A DNA stretch of 64,000 nucleotides from Ramazzottius varieornatus (lineage: Eukaryota; Tardigrada; Eutardigrada; Parachela; Ramazzottiidae). The stretch lies in the NCBI GenBank assembly GCA_001949185.1, contig BDGG01000004.1:3045267-3109266 (forward strand), given 5' to 3'. The notes below the pieces were generated by a model that saw only the letters and a program-made list of their open reading frames with translations, was not told where the DNA came from and searched no databases. The position numbers and the translations under genes were made by a program. Shown one piece after another: positions 37,712 through 46,938 of the stretch (position 1 is the first letter of the stretch; every line of letters starts with the position of its first letter).

Positions 37712-39502
37712 ATGGCAAGTCCGGGAGACGGTAACCGCAAACGCAAGAAGAATGGCGAATCATCTCATGGCGAAGCGGGTCCTACCACATCGCAGCCAGC
37801 ACCAGCGACGTCTCCAGAACCGAAAGAGCTCCCAGGCTTCGTATACGATCCCGTCACTCGAAGATATTTTCGCGTTTCCGACCGCGGTCCAAATAACAAT
37901 TTCAACGTGGCTACAGATCAGCTTCTCTCTCGACATCGAGAGATAACGCGTCGTAAAGAAGTATGGATAGAACAAGCTGTCAAGAAGGCCTCCAGTATGG
38001 CGTTGGTCAGTCTGCTGCATTCCGTGTATCTTCCACCTTCACTGTCTGCTCCCCGTCTTCAGACACGGAAGCTAGCTGCGTATCAGCATAGTTACCTGTT
38101 TAACCTCGATCCTTCTTCGACAAAGCACTCCCCCAGGAGAGCGGATTGTGGTGACTCGAATGAGTATGGGACGAGTTTTGGGCTTGCCGATGTCAGTTAC
38201 GGGGAAGAACCATCAGTGTACATGAGCATGGGAAACTCCTATGAGCCTTGCCCGTTGCGCCGTTCTTTCTTCATGGTGCGTTACGGTCTCAAGTGGGAAA
38301 AGAAGAAGAAGAATGGCCGAGGATACCAGCTTGTTTCCAAAACATGGCTGAAAGAACTGTAAGAAGTGGAAGGCCAGCAAACGATTTGAACATAATCGTT
38401 TTCCGAAGTAGCGCACATGCTGGGCCAGTAACAATGGCACGTGCGCCACTTGAGATAACGATCATGATTAAGTCAATTGCTGACGTCCCATTACTAAAAG
38501 TCTTTCAACTTGATAGTCAACTTTGTTACAGCCTGGATGATGATCGACTACCTGTGCCAGGAATAACCGGGATTAGAGTTGAGACGATAAAAGCTCTACC
38601 GGGGAGTATTGACAATGAAGTAGCGCTGCTCTGTGAAGTGCGAACTCGGCCAGGTTCTCAGATCAATGCTCTTCCTGGTTCTCTCCTGTTAACGTCGGGT
38701 GACGATCTGGAAGTCAAGTTAGGGGGATCTTTTCCCCGTGTACAGCGTATCTGTGCCTTTAGCAATGACCGTCACGATCGGATAGTGGCTACTGCAACAG
38801 CTGACTCTGGCGAAGTGCATCTGATGAGGTTTGAGGATTCCGCGATGAAAATAGTGACATTTCCCGGAATCGTCTCCAGTCTGGAGTTCTTCGCTTCCAA
38901 CAACAATAATGTCTTCTTGGCTGGTAACAGAACTAGTCAAGTGCTTCTCTCAGACATTCGGCAACCAGCTCGATCGAAGGAACTTTTGGGCGCAAAGACG
39001 TGGAAGCCGCTAGACGCATCAGGTCACTGCGTCATCACAGGCATAAAGTCACTAACGGTGAGTTCTGTATACCAATTTTTCGTTTCCCGATACTGTCAAT
39101 TATCACTAGGATATTTTTTAGAATAATCGGTTCATCACAACCATCGCCGCTCTTCCTGAACAAGTTCCAAAAATGTTGATGTGGGATCTTCGCAACGCTT
39201 GCAGGACACCTGTCGCGGTCTACGAAGATACATTCTTCCCTTTCAACCGAAAACCACCAACACTTAGTTTATCCTTGGATGAGACACTGGTAGCAGCGAG
39301 CGATTCTGAAGGTGTCACTAGATTTTGGGATGTTAATAGCGGTTCCATATTAGCTCGTTTACCTCCACATACATCTCTTTCGTTAGAGGAGGTTCAAAAG
39401 TGTCCACCAGTCTCTGTGATTTGTGGAAATAAGTACGGTGGTAGCGCAGTCTTACAAATCCTGCTGGGCAAACGTCCATCTGTTCACATGCTCAATTTGT
39501 AA
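37712..39502 (+). CDS. DCAF4: DDB1- and CUL4-associated factor 4-like WD protein
   Basis: Family role: a WD-repeat substrate receptor for the CUL4-DDB1 ubiquitin ligase. Three exons: 37712 to about 38275 (or 38285), about 38468/38492 to 39057, and 39122-39502 (TAA). The N-terminal motif ELPGFVYDPVTRRYFRV is characteristic of DCAF4/WDR21. WD-type segments include VHLMRFEDSAMKI, FLAGNRTSQVLLSDIRQP, PKMLMWDLRNACRTP and VTRFWDVNSGSILARL; WDLR and DIRQP fit DDB1-binding WDxR-like positions. The junction of exons 1 and 2 is uncertain because an MITE-like palindrome fills that intron and its right end overlaps the possible acceptor. AATAAA lies at about 39514. It converges with the STIL/Ana2-like gene. 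Confidence 0.8.
38367..38490. repeat. MITE-like palindrome, copy 5 (DCAF4 intron 1)
   Basis: The left arm is GGCCAGCAAACGATTTGAAC with GAAGTAGCGCACATG; the right arm is GTGCGCCACTTGAGATAACG with CAATTGCTGACGTCCC. The right end lies next to, or within, the acceptor of exon 2. Confidence 0.85.
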
Positions 39503-39513
39503 CAAAGCTTCAA

Positions 39514-39519
39514 ATAAAA
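39514..39519 (+). terminator. Polyadenylation signal of DCAF4
   Basis: AATAAA occurs about 12 bp after the DCAF4 stop codon. Transcripts from the convergent STIL-like gene, which stops at 39570, would overlap it. Confidence 0.6.
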
Positions 39520-39569
39520 CCATACATGGTGCAGAAATCATAATAAGCACGTTTAGCTTTGAGACTTTT

Positions 39570-41744
39570 CTAGTTTCGCTTCGGTAAAAGTTTAGGTAAG
39601 TTCTTGATATTTTCCAGGTTGAAATTCGCTCTTTCCGACGCTCTTTTTTCTCTTCTCCCATCTTGGAACTGCGCGGCGTCGCCCATCTTCTTCGGTGACC
39701 GCAGTACAGTCTGGTTCCTCTGTGTTTGTCTGATTGCCATCCGACCTTGGTCCGTCTCAAGGTATCCGTCAGTGCGGACTTCTTGAACGTGCCGAACTTC
39801 CTGGTAGTTCTCGTAGTTTTCTTCGTCGTAGTGCTCGATAATGCTTTCTCCAGCGAGGTTCCCACCTCTTGGCCCATTTTGCCTATTACCTACTAGCCGA
39901 TGACGCTCCAGATAGTTTCGAGTAGCTATACTCACCCCACTAGCCCATATTTCAGCTTCCGGGTTGCCAGCATTCATCGGCCATGCACGAGAAGACGACG
40001 CAGCCGATGCGAAGCGAGGTCCTCCGACATCGGGTCCGAGGTACTTTGCAGCTATCTGGTTGCAGACGATGCTCACCTCACTAGATCGACCGGGAAATAT
40101 CATACCATCTCCTTCTGGATACAATGAAGGATAATGCTCGACATGCGGATCAACAGGTGGCTGCAGACAGGAGATCAACATTTAGAATCGAAAACTCTTT
40201 CTATACCGAAACAAAATTCTGTTGTTGAACGACAAAATATGATCTATGTCAGTACATCAGGGATTCGCGAACTCGAGATAGAGAGTCCAAATTTAAGAAT
40301 ACGAGACGTCGGCTGCCGACGGTCGGCAAATGACCTTGAACATGATCGTTTTCCGAAGTGGCGCACACTGCCAGCTGATAACAATGAGTGAGTGTGCCAC
40401 TCGAGATAATGATCAGATTCAATTCATTTGCCCGTGGCCCATATGGTTGTGTGGAGATCGTACCAGAAGTACTTTGTCGTTTCTGCTATTCACAGCTAAT
40501 GCCAGTTGATGGGGCGTATCTTCCGCCTTGTTAGTTTTCTGGTTCTGGCTGTTGCTTTCTTCGCTTAGCCTCGCACTGAAGACTACTGCATCCGTCATGA
40601 TGCCCACTTCTTTGCTGTCAGCGTGATCTGTCTGAGAAGCAGTGTGACAGACAATGCGACTGGATCTCGTTTTCTCGATTAGGTCGTTGTACGCAGCCAC
40701 GTAGCATTGCAGTTGGCTATGAAGGAGGGCGACTTCTTCGTCTTGTACCTGTAGACGTTGTACCAAGTAGGAAGTTTCATCCATCGGGATTCGAATGGGC
40801 CGTGGAGATATCATGGTACTGGATGGGGTGGAGAAGGAGTACGTTAACGGAGGAACTACTGGAAGATGCTCGAGTGGTGAGGAAAAAGTCGCGTCGAACC
40901 GTAAAGGATTCACCTGTCGAAATCAAGAAAATATAACAAAAACGTGTTCAGCTAAGATATTACCAACTAAAAGAGACCAACTAAAGAGTCAGAGAATTAC
41001 CACACCAAATTAGTCGGAGCATTAGGTGACTTTTGGGCACTCAGGGCATTCACGTTAAAGCTGGCGAAAGGAAAGTTTCTCGATGGCTGTCTTTCAGGTG
41101 TGATCATGGAAGGAGGAACGTAAGGCGAGCTTGGAATATTGTCTCGATTTTCCGTTGGAAAATAACCTTGAAATGGCAGAGCTTGCTTCGCAGAGGTTGG
41201 ATTGAGCTGGGGGAGCGAAGGGAAGACGTCAGTTCTGGAAGCAGAAATGTCTGGCTCGTTTTCTTTTTCTTCTATGACGAGGGATAGCTCGGGAACTAAT
41301 GGTCCTAATTTGGTAGCCTGTAACACGACCTCAAACTTTGGGTTAACTATAACTTTTCTAGTGGAGCATGAAGCCACGAGATCTGCGGATGTACAGTATA
41401 ATAAAAGCTCTGGTATAACACTGAGTTACTACCTGTAAAGGACTTGGAACAGGAGCCGTGGAATGCTTCAGCTCAGCATCTTCGTCCCGCGTAGACAGTG
41501 TACCGTTGGAGCCAGCAGCAGCATTCAGAATCACGCCAGTGGATCCGTTAGATGAAACGGTTGAACTCTTGCGTAGTTGGTCATGGAGCTCTCGACCAGA
41601 GGATGTTCGACGTATCCCAGCCACGGTACCTGGGCTTTGCTTGCTGCTGGATACGGGTGTACTGATGACCACCCGTCTTTGGAGAGCTGCAGCTGGGGTT
41701 CCGACCTTACTCTTCACGCTTGATCCCGGTGAGCTCTTCTTCAT
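39570..41744 (-). CDS. STIL/Ana2-like centriole duplication protein (probable)
   Basis: Family role: the STIL/Ana2/SAS-5 group recruits SAS-6 and is phosphorylated by Plk4 during centriole duplication. Exons in coding order: 41744-41433, 41317-41006, 40913-40464, 40160-39570, in phase, giving 554 residues. Visible order: a Ser/Thr- and basic-rich N-terminus; a Pro-rich segment; a short coiled coil (ETSYLVQRLQVQDEEVALLH); LC8-type motifs (TASQTD, VGIMTD); then a conserved-looking segment SIATRNYLERHRLVG resembling the STAN motif; and a charged C-terminus. The domain order and length match Drosophila Ana2 better than vertebrate STIL. No other family fits as well, but sequence conservation is low. 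The donor of exon 2 would be GTGTGG. Intron 3 contains an MITE-like palindrome. Confidence 0.6.
40316..40442. repeat. MITE-like palindrome, copy 6 (STIL/Ana2-like intron 3)
   Basis: Left arm CCGACGGTCGGCAAATGACC with GAAGTGGCGCACAC; right arm GTGTGCCACTCGAGATAATG with ATTCATTTGCCCGTGGCC. The inner spacer has GCTGATAACAATGAG. Confidence 0.85.
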
Positions 41745-42382
41745 CGTGGAGTTCGATCAGCAGGGGTTATGTCGACAGAACACAAACAACGAGAAATGAG
41801 CAGTCTGAGTGAATGCTGGATCGACGACGGACTGTCCGATTCTCCCAACTCCCTCAGCAGCGCTGTCCGGTTGTCACCTCAGGAACACTGCTTTTCCCAC
41901 CACAGGCTCATGCAAATCTGCAAACAAACTCCGGAAGTATCTGATACTTCTCCATATTCCAGCAGGAAGCCAGAAACTAGAAATGAACTGACGAACGGTT
42001 GAAACAGATCGTTTGCAGCTTTGCTGGTACTTGGGAGTTGTTGATCATCCAAATCAATTGATCAATAATCCTGCCGCTTCAAAGCAGCTCAGTCGGTCGG
42101 TCTGAGGTGGACCAATATTGGTTAATTCAGCCTCACTTTCTCTGTATCACTTGGTTACTGGATTAGGACAACTGGAACGCCGGTCAGAGAGTCGGTACGA
42201 CCGAGCTGGTGAACCAAAGCCACATTTCAATGTTTTGGTTTTCCTTTCATTTCAATTTTCAAACGCAAGCAGACACGACAGGAATTCCGACTGCATCTTT
42301 CCTCGGCCTCGAGCTCGTGTCTGTCTTCAAAAGTCGGATATGTTTTGTCGTCTTTTTAGGTGGCAGAAATAACGTTGTGCTT

Positions 42383-45300
42383 ATGATGAGGGCTAAGGCA
42401 GCATACGTGGAGCGGGACGAGACGGACCTGTATAGGAATGGCATCACCGAGCTGGACGAGAAGTTGCCAATCTTCAGCCACCGACCAGCTATCTTGGATG
42501 CGATCGAGAAGAGTATGGTGGTTCTGGTCCATGGAGCTACTGGATCGGGGAAAACCACACAGATCCCGCAATACATTCTGGATGCTGGGATCCGCAAGGG
42601 ACAACTCCCAAATATCATCGTCACGCAGCCACGTCGAATCGCCGCAGTCAGCATCGCTCGTCACGTCTGTCACGAGCGGAGGTGGGAGCTAGGTGGCCTC
42701 GTCGGATATCGGATCGCCCAGGATTCGGTCTCCAGCCAGCAGACGAGAATCCTTTACTGCACACAAGGTGTCTTCTTAGAAATGATGAAAGATCGCAACT
42801 GTCTGAGCCGTGTCACGCACATCGTGCTGGATGAAATGCACGAGCGAGAAGAGGAGATGGACCTGGCTTTGCTGCTGATGCGAAAGTTAGTCCTCGACGT
42901 CGCCCCACATCATAGCATCAAGCTGATCGTCATGTCGGCCACCATGGAAATTGACAAGTTTTCCACGTACCTGCTGAACCCTCCAGTTATCGCTATTCAA
43001 ACCAGGATGTTCTCGGTCGAGGAATATTACCTGGACGATCTTCCAGATACCAAGGTGTTCTGCTCTTTCCAGATTGCCTGCGATTGCCTGTCAACATTAT
43101 TTTTTCGTTTTGCAGGATATAAGCGGGTTTAGCTTGGACGTTCCTGGCATCCTGCCACAGATTCCGGCAGAGGTGGCCAACCTTATCGACAAGTTTGACG
43201 ACTATGAAGAGGAAACTAGCTCGTAAGTTTTGTGTCATCCCATCTGCAAAACTTGATCGACTTTTCAGCTCAGCCGTGATTTCAACTATTGGAAACAGAA
43301 ATGATCACAGTTGACGATTCTGATATAAATCCATTGTTGTAAAATGATGTACACTGTACAATGATGTTATAACCTATAAACGGGAGCTGGTCAAACAAAC
43401 CGTACTATATCGGTGTTTCAAGTGGCGCACGTTTATCTCTCGTTGGCTGGAACGGTGCGCCACTCAAAATACCAAGCTTAAGCACTTTTTCTTACCGGCT
43501 TTCGAATGTTCTAATATTGTAATATGGTATAGGATGTCGAACGCTGTAATACGATGAGCTTTTTCTTAGGAACGTGAAAGGAGTCGTCCTCATATTCGTG
43601 TCAGGTCTTCGCGATATCCAAGATTTCACCAAACTCCTCATTGATAAGGCCTTCTCAAGTGGTAAGCAATGGGTCGTCCTTCCCCTCCACTCCACAGTCA
43701 GCCGCCAAGACCAAGATCGAGTGTTCGCTGAGCTTCCACCCGACACACGCCGGATTATCGTCTCAACCAACATCGCCGAGAGTTCCGTCACTATTCCAGA
43801 CGTCAAGTACGTCATCGACCTGTGCCTAACGAAACAGATGACGCGCGACGAGCGCTCGTCTTTTACATCGCTGCGTCAAGCGTGGACCTCTAAGTCCAGC
43901 TGCGACCAGCGCAAAGGTCGAGCTGGCCGTCTGTCAGAAGGAATGGTTTTTCGGATGGTTCCTCGCGCTTTCTTCGAACAACTGCCTTCCCACACCACGC
44001 CCGAAATGCTGCGTATCCCGTTGCATCGTACCATTCTTCGCGTGAAGGTTCTGGACATTCCTGGTCGTATCCATGAAGTCATGGCGGACGCACTGGATCC
44101 TCCAGATGCACAAGCTGTTGAGCGAAGTGTACTGGAACTTATGGAGTCCGGAGCTTTAAGTATTCCATCTCGATGGAGCTCCTCGAAGAAGCAAGTGATC
44201 GACAATATTCTTTTGGTTTTCTGGATAGAACTTAAAAAGCGAGGTCTCTAGCTCGATCGGTTTTCTGAATCCACGCTGTATATTTTTGCGATTGGGCATT
44301 CCCGGAGTTAATAAATGAGAAAACTGCAATGAGAAAACTACGGGAACATCAACTAGACTAGCAAGGAAGCTCAAATGAGAGCTGGGCAAATGAGTTGAAC
44401 CAGATCATCATCCCAAGTGGCGCACGTTCTCGCAGTCATTGGCTGATAGCGTGCGCCACTCAAAATACGGATATCAGTTTTTTGGCCCAGTTCCCAAATG
44501 TCCTAATATTGTAATAGTGTTTATAAAACGTCTAACTGTACAAATGTGCTTTCAACTACATTGAAACGGATCGGTAGCGATGAATTGACCTACGTGTTTT
44601 CTATCTTATCCTTTGTTTCTTTCTAGTTTGGACGGTCAATTGACGTCAGTCGGTCGGATAATGTCGAACCTACCACTGGATATTCCGTTGAGTCGCCTGG
44701 TAATTCTCTCCATAGCGTTCGGCTGCGTTGAAGAAGGGATCCAGTTGGCGGCCTGTCTTGCATCACGGAGCTTCTGGGACGTCAATTTCGGGAACGACCG
44801 TGACAAATACCGGATGAAGATGGTGTGGGACCGCGGATACCACAGCGACCTTCTGGCGACCCTCAACGCCTTCCAGGCCTGGGAGAGAAACAAGAGCACG
44901 TTCCGCGGGAAGGTCGCCGCCGAACGCGAGTGGTGCAAGCAGTATCTCATTAATTACTTCCGGATTAATGAGACGAAGCTGTTGTATGATGACTTGTACG
45001 AACGAGTGGAAAGATTGGGGCTGTACTTCCCGTTTGGCGCTCAGCAGAAGTCTGTCGGTGGGTGGGACCTTCGAGCCGTTGAAGGTATGCTGTAAATCGG
45101 TCAATCAAATTCTTGTCTGATTTTCCGAGTGAGAGTTGGGCAAACAGAACGCACTGTACGAGATGGTTATTAAAAGGCGCACACTTGCAGCCGGTAACAA
45201 TGAGAATGTGCGCCGCTTGGGTGAACGATCTTGTATGCTTCGTTTGCAAATTCATTTTGCAGGCAAGCCGGAAGTGGATGCAGTGCTGCTGTTGCAGCTG

Positions 45301-46673
45301 TTGATCGCTGGTGCTTTCTACCCCAACTACTTTCTCCAGGATGCCAAGCATAACCAGCAGTCGTCACCGGATGTGGAGTTAGAAAAGAACGCCTTGGTTT
45401 TGACTGTCCAGCCTAACGAGCCCATCTACGCCCAAGGCGTAAAGAACTGGTTCGGGAGATCCGAACTGCCTATTCCTGCCGGTGTGGAGGTTGACGAAGA
45501 CCAAGGGGAAGTCCGGGTTACGTTTGACAAGGACGACTACTTTACCCGGTCCGATGTCCCGTTAGCAGTATACTTTTGCCTGAAGCTGGGTACTTTCAAG
45601 GATGGAAGTTCCACCAGTGTTCGCCGAGTGATCGAGCCACCGCCCAGAATCACCGGCGTGTTACAATTCCAGCCACGACAAGTTCAGATAAGGCAGACGG
45701 TACGTTGCATTTCATTCATCGACTGAAATTGAAATTCAAAACGTTCACGAAACGACGTCTTCCTTTTCTTTGTTCAGAAAGCGCCCAAGGCTGAGTTCCG
45801 TCCGGTAGAGTTCAGCGGTCCTCACTCAAACCTTCTGTTGGAACCCAACAAGTTCCATGGCATTACGCGTGACATCAGCTACCGACAAATCCGACTATCG
45901 AACCTATCCGTTAACAGCGTCATCATCAACACAGCCGACAACCCCAGCCTGCGCCGTATGCTTGTCAGTTCCGCAGTTTCCGCAGCTGAAGCTGGCGACC
46001 ACTTGTACCTCGAGGACTCTACTCTGATGCCGGCTCTTCCTGGCTTCAACGACCTCGTTATCCTGCTATTAGCGCCAGACATCACTTTCTTGGTTAATGA
46101 CAAGGACAAGGTACTATACGAAACCAGCGTTTCACTTCGAATTCGTGACAATCCAGTTTTGAGCTGGGCAAACAAAACCTGCAAGATCGTTATCCTCGGT
46201 GGCGCACCTCTTCGGCCGATAACAATGAAAACGTGCGCCACTTGAGATAGCCATCTTGTATGTTATGCTTGCCCAGCTCCCAAAATTGCGTGCACACGTA
46301 CCTGGCTCAAGACGTAGTTCAGTAAAATACTTTTCGGTTTCAGGTTGTCAAGTACCGCGCCGGGCTGGGAACCTCGCAGCCCACACCAAGTGCACCAGGA
46401 AGAAGCTTCTGGAAGGACCATGACATCGAGCGTTCTTTCGACGTGGATTTCACCCGACGCCAGATCTTCGGCATGCAGAAAATGCGCGATGCGATGCGCC
46501 TGTGCTTCGAGGAAGACATGCTGGCTCATGATGCTTGGCGTCGCACCGTCATCCCAAAGGTCCAGGACATTCTTCGGGGGCTATTACAATGGTGGGTTGA
46601 AGAAGACTTCGCCCCACCGATGCAAGAACCTCCTTCCTTCAGTCGCTTTCACAATAGATCCTCGGCTAATTAA
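42383..46673 (+). CDS. TDRD9: TDRD9/spindle-E-like DEAH-box helicase lacking a Tudor domain
   Basis: Family role: RNA helicase of the piRNA pathway in germline perinuclear granules. Exons: 42383-43054, 43116-43222, 43570-44190, 44627-45084, 45263-45699, 45778-46110, 46344-46673 (TAA), 985 residues. Motif I is GATGSGKTTQIPQ, Ia TQPRRIAA, II DEMHERE (DEVH in most relatives), III SAT, and VI DQRKGRAGR. HA2 contains RIMSNLPLDIPLSRLVIL; an OB-like region follows. The segment DEMHEREEEMDLALLLMRKL places it with TDRD9/spindle-E rather than DHX36 or DHX57. No C-terminal Tudor motif is visible before the stop. Intron 3 is best explained as a GC-AG intron (exon end 44190). Four introns each contain one MITE-like palindrome. 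Possible 5' exon(s) lie upstream of an acceptor-like TTTTTAG at about 42360. Confidence 0.85.
43381..43508. repeat. MITE-like palindrome, copy 7 (TDRD9-like intron 2)
   Basis: Left GGGAGCTGGTCAAACAAACC and TTTCAAGTGGCGCACG; right GTGCGCCACTCAAAATACC. The inner spacer has CGTTGGCTGGAAC. The outer right arm is eroded. Confidence 0.8.
44375..44500. repeat. MITE-like palindrome, copy 8 (TDRD9-like intron 3)
   Basis: Left GAGAGCTGGGCAAA and CCCAAGTGGCGCACG; right GCGTGCGCCACTCAAAATACG and TTGGCCCAGTTCCC. The inner spacer has CATTGGCTGATAG. It shares the unusual CACTCAAAATAC right core, and downstream TGTCCTAATATTGTAATA-like sequence, with copy 7. Confidence 0.85.
45128..45252. repeat. MITE-like palindrome, copy 9 (TDRD9-like intron 4)
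   Basis: Left GAGAGTTGGGCAAACAGAAC with AAAAGGCGCACACTTG; right AATGTGCGCCGCTTGGGTG with GATCTTGTATGCTTCGTTTG. It fills most of a 178-bp intron. Confidence 0.8.
46157..46285. repeat. MITE-like palindrome, copy 10 (TDRD9-like intron 6), best preserved
   Basis: Near-complete palindrome from TTTTGAGCTGGGCAAAC to GCCCAGCTCCCAAAA. Inner arms are CAAGATCGTTATCCTCGG and TTGAGATAGCCATCTTG, with GGCGCAC/GTGCGCC cores and spacer GCCGATAACAATGAAAAC. Total 129 bp, with no coding capacity. Confidence 0.9.
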
Positions 46674-46938
46674 CTTAGCTCAGAATAACTGGTGGTGTTC
46701 TATGCGTTTGTGATCAGTTGAGCAGTCTTCATCAGTCTCGGTTCTAGCCGCATTTTTATACAAGTTCTTACGATTGATACCACTGTGGTCTTTCCCCTGT
46801 CTTCAGTACTTTGAAGGGTATGTGCATTGTGGAATTTGTTCGATCTAACATTCTTGAAGGGAATAGCAGAAGCAGGTTCGAAATCTCATTGGATCGCGCA
46901 GACGATAAAGCGTGAAAGTAACACAGCGTATGCAGCAC

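Noticed and set aside
44195-44200. Conventional GT donor for TDRD9-like exon 3
   Set aside because: Using GTGATC here puts the next exon out of frame; the GC donor four bases earlier restores the conserved HA2 frame.
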